Positions 8,651 through 17,880 of a DNA stretch of 64,000 bases are shown piece after piece. How positions within the stretch are numbered: position 1 is the first letter of the stretch; the number at the start of each line of letters is the position of its first letter. The translations under genes and the position numbers were made by a program. The notes beneath the pieces are model-generated. The model ran no database searches. It was given only the letters and a program-made list of their open reading frames with translations, and had not been told where the DNA came from. This DNA is from Candidatus Methylomirabilis tolerans (GTDB lineage: Bacteria > Methylomirabilota > Methylomirabilia > Methylomirabilales > Methylomirabilaceae): contig JAIOIU010000029.1 in the NCBI GenBank assembly GCA_019912425.1, forward strand, positions 29,794 through 93,793. Reading direction: 5' to 3'.

Positions 8651-9589
8651 ATGATTGAAATTCTTGGCAAGACAACGATCGATTTTGTCGCCTGGCGGAG
8701 GATCGCGTTCGCGGTTTCAACGGTTATCTGCCTCCTGGGCATTGTCGCAATCGTTCAGATCGGGCGCGGTACGGCAAATCTCGGGATCGACTTTGCCGGT
8801 GGCACCTCTGTTCAACTTAAGTTCAGCAAGCCAGTGGATCTTGGTCGGATCAGGGAACTGCTGGCAGAGAGCGGCCTGAAGGATAGTGAGCCCCAGCAGT
8901 TCGCCGGTGGGGACCGCATCATGGTTCGCTTGAAGCGGGCCGAGGGTGGTCAGGCCGGGATGGCTCAGCAAGTACAGGATATCCTTTCGAAGGGGTTGTC
9001 TGATAATCCGTTCGTGGTGGAGGGGACGAACGAGGTCGGACCGGCTCTCGGAAAGGACCTTCAAAAATCCGCCCTGTGGGCCATCGCCATCTCCATGCTC
9101 GGCATCATCGCCTACATCGCCTGGCGCTTTGAGTTTAAGTTCGGGGTGGCTGCGGCTATCGCCACCCTCCATGACGTTTTAGCTGTTCTGGGGTTATTTT
9201 ACATATTAAACGGGGAGATTACCCTCCTTATCGTCACTGCGTTACTCACCCTCGCCGGCTATTCGCTGACAGATACCGTGGTGGTCTTCGACCGGATCCG
9301 TGAGAATCTTCGAGGCCGACGGAAAGAATCGCTGGGAGAGGTTATCAACACGAGCATCAATGAGGTCTTGAGCCGAACTATCGTGACGTCGCTTACGGTC
9401 CTCCTGGTCTTGCTCGCCCTCTTTGCGATGGGCGGGGAGGTGCTCCACGATTTCTCCCTTGCGCTGATTGCCGGTGTCTGTATCGGCACCTACTCTTCCT
9501 GGTTTGTGGCCTCTCCCATCGTCTATGAGTGGCGTACGTGGGAGCGGACCAAATTGAAAGCCCCCGTCAAGGTCAAGGCCAAGGGATAA
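8651..9589 (+). CDS. secF: Protein translocase subunit SecF
   Basis: A 312-residue partner of SecD. It has an N-terminal helix, the motif LGIDFAGGTSVQL (about 45-57), a short periplasmic domain, and a C-terminal helix bundle with YSLTDTVVVFDRIREN. A GAGG lies about nine bases before ATG 8651. The final residues are lysine-rich and probably cytosolic. Confidence 0.96.
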   Translation: MIEILGKTTIDFVAWRRIAFAVSTVICLLGIVAIVQIGRGTANLGIDFAGGTSVQLKFSKPVDLGRIRELLAESGLKDSEPQQFAGGDRIMVRLKRAEGGQAGMAQQVQDILSKGLSDNPFVVEGTNEVGPALGKDLQKSALWAIAISMLGIIAYIAWRFEFKFGVAAAIATLHDVLAVLGLFYILNGEITLLIVTALLTLAGYSLTDTVVVFDRIRENLRGRRKESLGEVINTSINEVLSRTIVTSLTVLLVLLALFAMGGEVLHDFSLALIAGVCIGTYSSWFVASPIVYEWRTWERTKLKAPVKVKAKG

Positions 9590-9649
9590 AACAGCGGTCG
9601 TACACTCCTGCTACACGGCCATTTTGACTAGCCGTTTCGTCTTTTCCCC

Positions 9650-9678
9650 TTGACAACCTATCTTGCCATAAGGTAATA
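9650..9678 (+). promoter_or_regulatory. Possible promoter before gmhA
   Basis: TTGACA (9650-9655) is a perfect -35 element. A weak -10, GTAATA (9673-9678), follows after 17 bases. It lies in the 168-base secF-gmhA gap. Confidence 0.35.
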
Positions 9679-9757
9679 CCTCAAACACATCCGCGATTGG
9701 CGCGATGCAGTTACCAGCTCTACGCATTAGGTTCCGCGTTCCAAGTAGAAGAGACCT

Positions 9758-10390
9758 GTGACTGTTAAAATGAAACCTGGGACTTGGCACATGGAACCTG
9801 GAGTCCGTCACGCACATCGGAATATCGCCGAGGCGATATTCCGTGAGAGCGCCGGGCTCACGCTTACCTTCTTGGAAGGCCACCTGGATCTGATGGTCCT
9901 GGCGGCGGGAGCCATCGTGGGGGCCCTGCGGGCCGGACGGAAAATTTTGGTATTCGGCAACGGTGGAAGTGCAGCCGATGCCCAACATCTTGCGGGTGAG
10001 TTTGTGAATCGTTTCCTGCTCGATCGGCCGGCATTGCCCGCCATCGCTCTAACGACTGACGGCTCCATTTTGACCAGTATCGGTAATGATCGGGGTTACG
10101 CTCAGGTTTTTGCCCGCCAAGTTGAGGCCTTGGGTTCCGCCGGCGATGTTGCCATTGGAATCAGCACGAGCGGCCAGTCCCAAAGTGTCGTGTGTGGGAT
10201 TGAAACGGCGGGCAAGATGCAGCTCTGTACCGTCGCGTTTACCGGTGGAGATGGGGGCAATCTCGTCGAGCTCGCAGACTATACATTCGTGGTCCCCTCT
10301 CGATCAACACCCAGGATCCAGGAGGTCCATGCGACGCTCGGTCACGCTCTCTGTCAATTGGTTGAGACTGAGCTGTTCGGCGCATCATAG
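9758..10390 (+). CDS. gmhA: Phosphoheptose isomerase
   Basis: A SIS-domain isomerase that turns sedoheptulose 7-phosphate into D-glycero-D-manno-heptose 7-phosphate, the first step toward the heptose of lipopolysaccharide. The family motif GNGGSAADAQHLAGEF is present, as are ALTTDGSILTSIGND and GISTSGQS (phosphosugar loop). The frame opens at GTG 9758. ATG 9770 or ATG 9791 are equally possible starts, since none has a clear ribosome site. Other heptose genes are not in the window. Confidence 0.9.
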   Translation: MTVKMKPGTWHMEPGVRHAHRNIAEAIFRESAGLTLTFLEGHLDLMVLAAGAIVGALRAGRKILVFGNGGSAADAQHLAGEFVNRFLLDRPALPAIALTTDGSILTSIGNDRGYAQVFARQVEALGSAGDVAIGISTSGQSQSVVCGIETAGKMQLCTVAFTGGDGGNLVELADYTFVVPSRSTPRIQEVHATLGHALCQLVETELFGAS

Positions 10391-10404
10391 GTAAGGGAGA
10401 GCCC

Positions 10405-11475
10405 GTGGAAAGAGGAAAGAGGTGGATCGCTCTCGTCGCCCTCAGTACCCTCGTTGTCACCAGTGTGCCGGCTTGGGCAAAGTCTTTACGCCCTACGAAG
10501 AGTCGAGAAGATCTTACTCTTCCATCGGCATCACGCCTGCCTGTGCGCGATCGCATGCAAACCAGTCGTACACGGACAGATCGCTCCCCGGATCTGCCTG
10601 TACCGACACGTCAGACAGGTTACTGGGGTGCCACATCTGACCTTGGGTGGTTTCTATCCGATCCTGAGCAGTTGAACGCAGCGTCAGCGGTATTGATGGA
10701 TACCGACACGGGCGCAATCCTGTTCGCCAGGCATCCCATGGAGCAACGCGCTCCAGCCAGCACAACAAAGATCATGACGGCGCTCCTCATCCTGGAGGAG
10801 GGGCGACTGGACGATAGGGTAGTCATTACTGAGCGGGCTGCTGCCGTTACGGGGACTGGATTAGGGTTGAGACGTGGCCAACAGGTTGTGCTGAGGGACC
10901 TGCTGTGGGCGATTCTGCTCAAATCCGCGAACGATGCCGCATTGGCGGCAGCCGAGCATGTGGGTGGCAGCGAAGAGCGGTTTGTTGCCAGGATGAATGC
11001 GAAGGCGGACGCTCTTGGAATGCAGGGAACGCATTTCGCGAATCCTCACGGACTTGACGACCCGGAGCACTACTCAACTGCCTACGATTTGGCGATCCTC
11101 ACCCGCCAGGCCTTACGCAATCCGACATTCGCCCACATGGTGCAGACCCGCGAAGCTCGGTTTGCCATCCGGACCGGGCGAAACGGAAGCGTGGTGAAGC
11201 GGAAGATTCTTCGAACTCATAATCAGCTTCTTGGACAGTTTGTCGGCGCAGACGGCGTCAAGACCGGCTATACCGAACGGGCCGGTCGCTGCCTCGTGGC
11301 ATCGGCTACGCGGGGCGACCATCAACTGATCGCCGTTCTTCTCAACGACTCCCGTCGGTGGACCGAGGCTGCAGCGCTGCTGGAGTACGGTTTCGCCGCT
11401 CTTGGTGGCGGAGCGTCAAACCTCGGGGTTCTCGATGGGGGCTCTACCGACACGCCGAAAGGCGAAGGGGGCTGA
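10405..11475 (+). CDS. D-alanyl-D-alanine carboxypeptidase (PBP5/DacF type)
   Basis: A 356-residue penicillin-binding protein of the S11 peptidase family that trims the terminal D-alanine from peptidoglycan peptides. A signal peptide (hydrophobic run 8-24, cut near AWAKS) is followed by about 65 low-complexity residues. The three catalytic motifs are S119-TTK, S174-AN and K286-TG. The C-terminal membrane-anchoring domain of classical PBP5 is absent, so the protein may be soluble in the periplasm. It starts at GTG 10405, 14 bases after gmhA, probably in the same transcript. Confidence 0.9.
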   Translation: MERGKRWIALVALSTLVVTSVPAWAKSLRPTKSREDLTLPSASRLPVRDRMQTSRTRTDRSPDLPVPTRQTGYWGATSDLGWFLSDPEQLNAASAVLMDTDTGAILFARHPMEQRAPASTTKIMTALLILEEGRLDDRVVITERAAAVTGTGLGLRRGQQVVLRDLLWAILLKSANDAALAAAEHVGGSEERFVARMNAKADALGMQGTHFANPHGLDDPEHYSTAYDLAILTRQALRNPTFAHMVQTREARFAIRTGRNGSVVKRKILRTHNQLLGQFVGADGVKTGYTERAGRCLVASATRGDHQLIAVLLNDSRRWTEAAALLEYGFAALGGGASNLGVLDGGSTDTPKGEGG

Positions 11476-11515
11476 CACCGCCTCCTCGCCGTTTGCCTGT
11501 AACTCCTCTGATCTC

Positions 11516-11646
11516 AGGGTTTAGGGGTATAGGGTGTAGGGTATAGGACAAGGCAACCCCAAAATATCGCTACTTCCTCAACCCTGGATCCTCAACTCTC
11601 CATCGTGCTCCTTACACCCTACACCCTTCACCCGACACCCTGCGCT
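11516..11646. repeat. Intergenic inverted repeat, CAGGGTATAGGG family, copy 3
   Basis: The left arm CAGGGTTTAGGGGTATAGGG starts about 40 bases after the carboxypeptidase stop. The right arm TTACACCCTACACCCTTCAC ends just before the dprA ribosome site GAGGGG. The spacer between the arms is about 60 bases. Confidence 0.7.
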
Positions 11647-11666
11647 GATACGCTGAGGGGTATCTG

Positions 11667-12809
11667 ATGATGACTGATACCGATAGACATCTTACGGAGC
11701 ATCATGCCTGGTTGGCGCTCGGTTTGATCCCCGAGGTCGGCGCGGCGACGTTTCACCGCCTGGTGCAGGGAATTGGATCGGCCAAGGCCGTGCTCAAGGC
11801 GAATGTCGAGGCACTCGAACAGGTTCCAGGTATCAGCCGGAAGATCGCACAAGCTATCACCTCCTTTCCCTGGCGGGATACCCTTGAACGGGAGCTGCGA
11901 GTGATCGAGACAAGAGGTCTCGGCCTGACACGGTTCGGTGACGAGGGATATCCCGAGCTGCTGGCGGCCATCTATTCCCCCCCGCCGATCCTCTATCTGC
12001 GGGGCGCGATGAAACCGGAAGATCGGATGGCTATCGCGATTGTCGGTTCCAGGCAGGCGAGCCCGTATGGCGACGCGATGGCCGAGCAGATCAGCGGGGA
12101 GCTCGCAGATCGCGGGGTAACGATCGTGAGCGGGATGGCCCGTGGAATCGATGCGGCGGCGCATCGGGGAGCAATGCGCGCACAAGGCCGAACCATCGCA
12201 GTGCTGGGATGCGGACTAGGGGTGACCTATCCCCCCGAGCACGTAGAACTCGCTGACCAGATTGCCGCGCAGGGCGCCCTGGTCAGCGAGTTTCCCATCT
12301 TCACGCCACCCAAGCCAAGTCACTTTCCGCGGCGTAACCGGATCATCAGCGGCCTGGCGCGCGGCGTCGTGGTGATTGAAGCCGGACTTAACAGCGGAGC
12401 GCTGATCACGGCGAATTATGCGCTTGAGCAGGGACGCGAAGTGTTCGCTGTTCCCGGACAAGTCACATCCCGATTCAGTCTCGGATGTCACCAGCTTATC
12501 AAGGCCGGCGCGAAACTGACGGAAGGCTGGGAGGATATCTGGGAGGAGATTGAGCCGCAGGTAGCGTCGGGAGCGCGGATTGGGCGAGATCCTGCCCCAG
12601 AACGGAGCGCCCTTGAACAGGAAGAGACCCTGATCGTCGATGCCCTGGAGGCCGGTCCCATGCAGATCGATGACCTGATCGATCGGACTCAGCTTCCTGC
12701 CGGGCAGATGGCCTCACTGTTGTTATCATTGCTGCTCAAGGGTATTATCGAGGAACTGCCGGGAAAAAGTTTTGCGAAGCGACTTCGGCCGGTAAAAAAC
12801 AGGGTATAG
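11667..12809 (+). CDS. dprA: DNA-processing protein DprA (Smf)
   Basis: A 380-residue protein that loads RecA on incoming single-stranded DNA during natural transformation. An N-terminal helix-hairpin-helix-like part (LIPEVGAATFHRLV, VPGISRKIAQAI) comes first, then the Rossmann core with AIVGSRQASPYG, SGMARGIDAAAH, LGCGLGVTYPPEH and NRIISGLA, then a C-terminal winged-helix-like domain. A GAGGGG lies five bases before the ATG. With comM elsewhere in the window, it suggests the host can take up DNA. Confidence 0.95.
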   Translation: MMTDTDRHLTEHHAWLALGLIPEVGAATFHRLVQGIGSAKAVLKANVEALEQVPGISRKIAQAITSFPWRDTLERELRVIETRGLGLTRFGDEGYPELLAAIYSPPPILYLRGAMKPEDRMAIAIVGSRQASPYGDAMAEQISGELADRGVTIVSGMARGIDAAAHRGAMRAQGRTIAVLGCGLGVTYPPEHVELADQIAAQGALVSEFPIFTPPKPSHFPRRNRIISGLARGVVVIEAGLNSGALITANYALEQGREVFAVPGQVTSRFSLGCHQLIKAGAKLTEGWEDIWEEIEPQVASGARIGRDPAPERSALEQEETLIVDALEAGPMQIDDLIDRTQLPAGQMASLLLSLLLKGIIEELPGKSFAKRLRPVKNRV

Positions 12810-12900
12810 GGTGGAGGGGTCTAGGGTATCGGGAAACCGCAGGGGTGGGCTTTCAGCTTTACCCTGCACCCCACACCCGACCCCCTACACCCTGATTTTT
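12795..12900. repeat. Intergenic inverted repeat, CAGGGTATAGGG family, copy 4
   Basis: This copy shows the ends most clearly. It begins AAAAAACAGGGTATAGGG and closes with CCTACACCCTGATTTTT, so the outer bases are near-perfect inverted repeats. Its left arm overlaps the last codons of dprA. The right end runs into the topA ribosome site. An A-run/T-run flank could also help termination. Confidence 0.72.
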
Positions 12901-12920
12901 AGAGGAAGGAAACAGACAAC

Positions 12921-15398
12921 GTGCCTAAGTCATTAGTGATTGTGGAGTCGCCTGCGAAGGCCAAGACAATCGATAAATATCTCGGGAAGGCGTTTGTCGT
13001 GATGGCCTCGATGGGCCATATCCGCGATCTGCCGGCCAAGTCGCTGAGCGTTGACGTCGAGCACGACTTCACTCCGCAGTACGAGATCATCGCGGGGCGA
13101 GAGAAGGTTATGGCGGCTCTCAAGAAGGCCGCCAAGACCGCTGACGCCATCTATCTCGCGGCTGATCCTGACCGGGAGGGAGAAGCCATCTGCTGGCACC
13201 TCCAGCAGGAACTCGGTGCTGCCAAAAAACCGGTCCATCGCGTCACCTTCAATGAGATTACAAAGCGCGCGGTGCGAGAGGCGTTTAACCATCCGTCCAC
13301 GATAGACCAGCAGCTGGTTGATGCTCAGCAGGCCAGACGGATTCTGGATCGTCTGGTCGGCTACCAGATCAGTCCGCTCCTCTGGGACAAGGTCAAGCGT
13401 GGACTGTCCGCCGGACGGGTCCAGTCGGTCGCGCTACGCCTCATCGTGGATCGGGAGCGAGAGATCAAGGTGTTCGTCAAGACCGAGTACTGGTCGGTCG
13501 ATGTTGCCCTGGAAGGCCGAATACCACCGGCATTCATGGCGGGACTGCACAAGATCGACGGCGAGCGGGTGAACCTGCCGAATCAGGAGCGGACCGACCA
13601 GGTTGTTGGGGAACTATCTCGACAGGAGTTCCGGGTCACCGACCTAACCAAGAAGGAGAAGCGTCGCAACCCGGTCCCACCGTTTACAACCAGTAAGCTG
13701 CAACAGGAAGCCGTCAGAAAACTTCGCTTTACGGCCAGGCGGGCAATGCAGATCGCGCAGCAACTGTACGAAGGGATTGAGATCGGTCAGGAAGGCGCAG
13801 TTGGTCTCATCACCTATATGCGGACCGACTCGGTCCGCGTCTCTCAAGAGGCCCAAACCGAAGCGGCTCGTTATATCGCCGAGCGATTCGGACAGACGTT
13901 TGTGCCGGAGCGACCCCCGGCCTATCGTAGCGGCCGTGGCGCCCAGGAGGCTCATGAAGCGATTCGCCCGACATCGGTCTATCATGATCCCGCATCACTT
14001 CGGCAATTTCTGACGAAGGATCAACTTGCCCTCTACACCCTGATCTGGAGCCGATTCGTAGCATCTCAGATGCTGCCGGCTCTCTACGACGTCACGACTG
14101 CCACAATCCAAGGCGGGAGATTTACACTTCGGGCCAGCGGCCGACACCAGCGATTCGCCGGCTTCATGCAGGTCTACATCGAAGGGAGAGATGAAGCGTC
14201 GGAGACCAAGCCGGTGGAGGCGAAGGATGAAACGGCTGAGGGGACGACCGTCGAAGAAGAGGCCGAATTAGCGATCCCCCCTCTCGAGGTTGGGGAACAG
14301 TTGCGGTTACTCGGTGTGACTCCGGCCCAGCACTTTACGCAGCCGCCTCCCCGTTTTACCGAGGCGACCCTGGTGAAGGAGCTGGAAGAGTTGGGAATCG
14401 GCCGCCCCAGCACCTACGCGACCATCCTGAACGTCATTCAGAACCGCGACTATGTGGTAAAAACGCAGGGCAAATTCCGACCTACTGAGCTCGGCGGGAT
14501 CGTCGTAGATCTGTTGATAGAAAGCTTCCCTCGCGTGATGGATTACGAGTTCACGGCCAAGATGGAAACCACCCTGGATGAGATCGAAGAGGGGCAGAAG
14601 AACTGGCGTGAGGAGATGCAGCGTTTTTATGAGCCCTTTGCTCAATGGGTGAAAGAGGCCGCAGTCGGGATGCGGAACATCAAGGCGATGGAAGAAAAGA
14701 CCGATGAGATCTGTGAGCGATGCGGGAGTCGAATGGCGATCCGGTGGGGTCGATTCGGCCGTTTTCTGGCCTGCACCAATTACCCGGAGTGCAAGGGAAC
14801 TCGCGAGTTGCCACCGGAGCTCAAAGAAGAGAATGGGACCGGGGAGGATGCCAGCACTTCCGGAGAGACCGAGGCGACACCCTGCGAAAACTGCGGACGA
14901 CCTATGGTGATGAAGCGCGGTCGGTTCGGACCCTTCCTGGGTTGCTCGGGATACCCTGAGTGTAAAACGATCCGGAAGATCTCGCAGGCGGAGGCCGGGG
15001 GTGCGCGGCCTGCGCCCCAGCCGACCGACGAGGTCTGTGAAAAGTGCGGCAGCCAGATGGTATTGCGGGAGGGACGATTCGGTCGTTTTCTTTCTTGCTC
15101 AACCTATCCCACCTGCAAGCATGTGAAACCCATCTCGATCGGGGTGGACTGTCCGCAATGCAGGAGTCCCCTCTCGGAGCGACGCACGAAACGGGGCCGG
15201 GTCTTTTATGGGTGCACCGCCTATCCCAAGTGCGCCTTTGCCATCTGGGATCGCCCGATCCAGGAACCCTGCCCACGGTGCGGGGCCGCCTTCCTGGTAG
15301 AGAAGAAGCTGAGGGGTGGAGGGGTCTCGATCCGTTGTGCGGCTGAAGGGTGCGCCTACGCGCGGGAAGCCGATGCGACAGCACAGGTAAAGGCGTGA
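12921..15398 (+). CDS. topA: DNA topoisomerase I
   Basis: An 825-residue type IA topoisomerase that relaxes negative supercoils. The Toprim domain at the N-terminus carries [10 protein letters not shown] (8-17) and the metal-binding DPDREGE (82-88). The catalytic tyrosine is Y299 in LITYMRTDS. The C-terminus has five zinc-ribbon-like repeats, each with a CxxC pair (CERCG, CENCG, CEKCG, CPQCR, CPRCG); the usual number is three to five. Start is GTG 12921. Its stop overlaps the trmFO start. Confidence 0.96.
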   Translation: MPKSLVIVESPAKAKTIDKYLGKAFVVMASMGHIRDLPAKSLSVDVEHDFTPQYEIIAGREKVMAALKKAAKTADAIYLAADPDREGEAICWHLQQELGAAKKPVHRVTFNEITKRAVREAFNHPSTIDQQLVDAQQARRILDRLVGYQISPLLWDKVKRGLSAGRVQSVALRLIVDREREIKVFVKTEYWSVDVALEGRIPPAFMAGLHKIDGERVNLPNQERTDQVVGELSRQEFRVTDLTKKEKRRNPVPPFTTSKLQQEAVRKLRFTARRAMQIAQQLYEGIEIGQEGAVGLITYMRTDSVRVSQEAQTEAARYIAERFGQTFVPERPPAYRSGRGAQEAHEAIRPTSVYHDPASLRQFLTKDQLALYTLIWSRFVASQMLPALYDVTTATIQGGRFTLRASGRHQRFAGFMQVYIEGRDEASETKPVEAKDETAEGTTVEEEAELAIPPLEVGEQLRLLGVTPAQHFTQPPPRFTEATLVKELEELGIGRPSTYATILNVIQNRDYVVKTQGKFRPTELGGIVVDLLIESFPRVMDYEFTAKMETTLDEIEEGQKNWREEMQRFYEPFAQWVKEAAVGMRNIKAMEEKTDEICERCGSRMAIRWGRFGRFLACTNYPECKGTRELPPELKEENGTGEDASTSGETEATPCENCGRPMVMKRGRFGPFLGCSGYPECKTIRKISQAEAGGARPAPQPTDEVCEKCGSQMVLREGRFGRFLSCSTYPTCKHVKPISIGVDCPQCRSPLSERRTKRGRVFYGCTAYPKCAFAIWDRPIQEPCPRCGAAFLVEKKLRGGGVSIRCAAEGCAYAREADATAQVKA

Positions 15399-16753
15399 CC
15401 GACCTGCCTGTGCGTAGCACGCAGACAGGGATCATCGTGGTTGGTGGTGGTCTGGCCGGAAGCGAGGCCGCCTGGCAGGCGGCGGAGCGAGGCGCCCGTG
15501 TGCGTCTCTACGAGATGCGGCCGGTCTGCCCCACCCCCGCCCACAAGACCGACCGGCTGGCCGAGCTGGTGTGCAGCAACTCCCTAAAGTCGGATTCGCC
15601 GGAGAATTGTCACGGCCTGCTAAAGCAGGAACTCACCGCCTATGGGTCGGTGATCATGCTTGCTGCCAGGGCACACGCGATCCCAGCGGGATCGGCGCTG
15701 GCCGTTGACCGTGATGCCTTTGCTGCCGAGGTGACCGCACGGCTCACCGAACATCCGCGCATTACTATTGTTCGGGACGAGGTCAAGGCGATACCGGAAG
15801 AGAAGCCGGTAATTATCGCGACCGGCCCACTGACCTCAGACCGGATGGCCGGCGCGCTGCGCGATCGATTCGTAGACTATTTGGCATCAGCGGACCCGTC
15901 TGCCGATACGCGCGATCTGCTCTACTTCTATGACGCCATCTCGCCGATCATCGCCGGAGATTCCATCGATCATGCTGTAGCCTTTGCCGCCTCTCGCTAC
16001 AACAAGGGAGGGGACGATTATTTGAACTGCCCTTTCACGCAGGAGACCTATCGACGTTTTTGGGAAACGATTCGATCCGCGGAGCTGACACCGATCCATG
16101 CATTCGAAGAGGCGCGGTACTTCGAACGGTGTCTCCCTATCGAGGTGTTGGCGGCTCGAGGCGAAGACGCCTTGCGGTTCGGGCCGATGAAACCGGTAGG
16201 TCTGATCGATCCTCAGACCGGACGACGGCCTTACGCCGTCGTCCAGCTCCGGCTGGAGAACCGGGAAGGAACAATGTACAATATGGTAGGATTTCAGACC
16301 CGCCTGAAGTGGGGTGATCAGCGTCGCATTTTTCGAACGATTCCCGGCCTCAGCGACGCCGAGTTCCTCAGATACGGCTCGATCCATCGCAATACCTTCA
16401 TCGCTGCGCCGGCGCTACTCCGGGAAACGATGCAATTGAAAGGGGATCCTGGGATCTTGCTTGCTGGGCAACTCACCGGCGTAGAGGGATACCTGGAATC
16501 AGCCGGAACCGGACTCTTGGCCGGTATCAATGCGGTCAAGCTCCTGCGAGGAGAGGCCCCGGTTATGCTGCCCACGACCACCGCCCTTGGATCCCTCATC
16601 CATCACATCTGCCATGCGAATCCCCGCGGCTTCCAGCCGATGAATGTGAATTTTGGCCTGCTCCCTCCGCTTGATGAACCAATCCGGGCAAAGCAGGAAA
16701 GACGACAGGCCCTCGCCCACCGCGCCCTCCGCGATTTGCCTGGTCTGACGTGA
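15395..16753 (+). CDS. trmFO: tRNA (m5U54) methyltransferase, folate/FAD type (TrmFO)
   Basis: A 452-residue flavoprotein that methylates uridine 54 of tRNA using methylenetetrahydrofolate. The FAD site [17 protein letters not shown] is near the N-terminus, and family motifs [17 protein letters not shown] and [15 protein letters not shown] are all visible. I chose GTG 15395 because it overlaps the topA stop as GTGA and has GGTAAAGG upstream; the frame is open further 5' only inside topA. The topA-trmFO pairing is common in bacteria. Confidence 0.94.
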   Translation: MTDLPVRSTQTGIIVVGGGLAGSEAAWQAAERGARVRLYEMRPVCPTPAHKTDRLAELVCSNSLKSDSPENCHGLLKQELTAYGSVIMLAARAHAIPAGSALAVDRDAFAAEVTARLTEHPRITIVRDEVKAIPEEKPVIIATGPLTSDRMAGALRDRFVDYLASADPSADTRDLLYFYDAISPIIAGDSIDHAVAFAASRYNKGGDDYLNCPFTQETYRRFWETIRSAELTPIHAFEEARYFERCLPIEVLAARGEDALRFGPMKPVGLIDPQTGRRPYAVVQLRLENREGTMYNMVGFQTRLKWGDQRRIFRTIPGLSDAEFLRYGSIHRNTFIAAPALLRETMQLKGDPGILLAGQLTGVEGYLESAGTGLLAGINAVKLLRGEAPVMLPTTTALGSLIHHICHANPRGFQPMNVNFGLLPPLDEPIRAKQERRQALAHRALRDLPGLT

Positions 16754-16790
16754 ACATTTCTAACAATTCCCTTGAACAGCAATCAGCCAT

Positions 16791-16826
16791 CAGCTTCGGA
16801 CAAAGGGGGTCGCATCCGAAGAGCTG
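16791..16826 (+). terminator. Hairpin after trmFO, possible terminator
   Basis: CAGCTTCGGA (16791-16800) pairs with TCCGAAGAGCTG (16815-16826) with a two-base bulge, 38 bases after the trmFO stop. There is no T-run, so terminator function is only likely. Confidence 0.35.
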
Positions 16827-16917
16827 ATCGCTCAAAGCCGACAGTTTCTTAGATACCATTTTCGTACGCCGTGGTACGGCAACGTCTCATGGAGCGCTAC
16901 TCTATTTTGGGATGTGG

Positions 16918-16946
16918 TTGACTTTTTCAGTCAAGCAGCTTACAGT
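16918..16946 (+). promoter_or_regulatory. Likely promoter of the tmRNA gene
   Basis: TTGACT (16918-16923) and TACAGT (16941-16946) are 17 bases apart. Transcription would start about 45 bases before the mature tmRNA end. The -35 lies in a small palindrome, TTGACT-TTTTC-AGTCAA. Confidence 0.5.
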
Positions 16947-16999
16947 AAAAGTAGCCGTATATCTCTCAGTCCGACCGGGCGTAGCAATGGTTTTATTGT

Positions 17000-17354
17000 G
17001 GGGGCGCTCTGGTTTCGACGGGGACAAGGGAGTGAGGGCTGCGTGCCGAGGCCCCATCACCTCGTAAAAAGGTGGGAACACAAGCAACTGCCAACCACGA
17101 ATTGGCACTGGCCGCCTAAGAGTGGCCACGTCCACCCCGTCTCGTTCGTCGGGCGGGATCTGGGCGCCGTCTAGACGGGCTGGCTTGCCTCTTTTGCTCT
17201 GGGGAGGCGAGTAAGATCATCAGGGCTAGCCGCTCCGGGACCCCGCCTGCGGGGGCCAAGAGGGGCGAATAGACGTAACGTACGCAGGCTACGCACGTAG
17301 ATGCACTCTCCGACATGTTCTCGGACGCGGGTTCGATTCCCGCCGCCTCCACCA
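17000..17354 (+). ncRNA. ssrA: tmRNA (SsrA)
   Basis: A one-piece tmRNA of 355 bases that rescues stalled ribosomes. The 5' end GGGGGCG pairs with CGCCTCC before the encoded ACCA at the 3' end, forming the tRNA-like acceptor stem. The conserved GGTTTCGACGGGGA follows at the 5' end, and GGTTCGATTCCCGCC forms the T-arm near the 3' end. The tag frame ends in TAA at 17117-17119 and reads ATANHELALAA if it resumes at GCA 17084, or ANHELALAA if at GCC 17090. The LAA ending is the normal degradation signal. Confidence 0.95.
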
Positions 17355-17367
17355 ACGCAGATATCCG

Positions 17368-17402
17368 AACCGCCCTCCGGGTTCCCAGCTCGGAGGGCGG
17401 TT
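17368..17402 (+). terminator. Rho-independent-like terminator after tmRNA
   Basis: A perfect 12-base-pair stem, AACCGCCCTCCG (17368-17379) with CGGAGGGCGGTT (17391-17402) and an 11-base loop, starts 13 bases after the tmRNA 3' end. The tail TTCCGTT is only weakly T-rich. Confidence 0.7.
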
Positions 17403-17505
17403 CCGTTAGCGCACGCAGAAGTCACTTCAGACGGCTCAATGTCTCCTCGATCTACCCATGAGGGGAGTCTGGATGACCTTATGCCGCTTTTGGCAGCATT
17501 TCGGC

Positions 17506-17533
17506 TTGACACTCGGTCTCTATAAGCTATACT
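17506..17533 (+). promoter_or_regulatory. Strong promoter for tRNA-Val (and perhaps tRNA-Asp)
   Basis: TTGACA (17506-17511) and TATACT (17528-17533) with a 16-base spacer, about 47 bases before the tRNA. This is one of the best sigma-70 matches in the window. Confidence 0.65.
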
Positions 17534-17580
17534 GAGTGCCGGTTTCTTCCGCGAATGATGAGGCGGGTCATGCCGCAGTC

Positions 17581-17655
17581 GGGCGAATAGCTCAGCGGGA
17601 GAGCACCTGCCTTACAAGCAGGGGGTCGGAGGTTCGACACCTTCTTCGCCCACCA
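17581..17655 (+). tRNA. tRNA-Val (anticodon TAC)
   Basis: A 75-base cloverleaf with acceptor stem GGGCGAA/TTCGCCC, discriminator A and genomically encoded CCA. The anticodon stem CCTGC/GCAGG encloses the loop CTTACAA, giving anticodon TAC. The T-arm is GGAGGTTCGACACCTTC. Confidence 0.95.
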
Positions 17656-17761
17656 CCGATTTCGGTAAGGCGGAAATTGCAGCGATTGGTTCTTGATGAT
17701 GCGCGTTCAGAGGATGCTTTTCTCGGGCGCTCGTCACTCTCCACTCATCACCGTTTTTTGC

Positions 17762-17838
17762 GGGGTCGTAGTTCAGTCGGTTAGAACGCCGGCCTGTCAC
17801 GCCGGAGGTCGCGGGTTCGAGTCCCGTCGGCCCCGCCA
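17762..17838 (+). tRNA. tRNA-Asp (anticodon GTC)
   Basis: A 77-base cloverleaf with acceptor stem GGGGTCG/CGGCCCC (one G-T pair), encoded GCCA 3' end, anticodon stem CCGGC/GCCGG and loop CTGTCAC, giving GTC. It lies 106 bases after tRNA-Val and 42 bases before glgA. Confidence 0.95.
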
Positions 17839-17880
17839 CTACTCACCACCGCATACCACACAGAGGGCAGGTTCTCCCAG

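Noticed and set aside
17041..17525. Several open frames across the tmRNA on both strands
   Set aside because: The region folds as tmRNA with a following terminator; the frames are chance.
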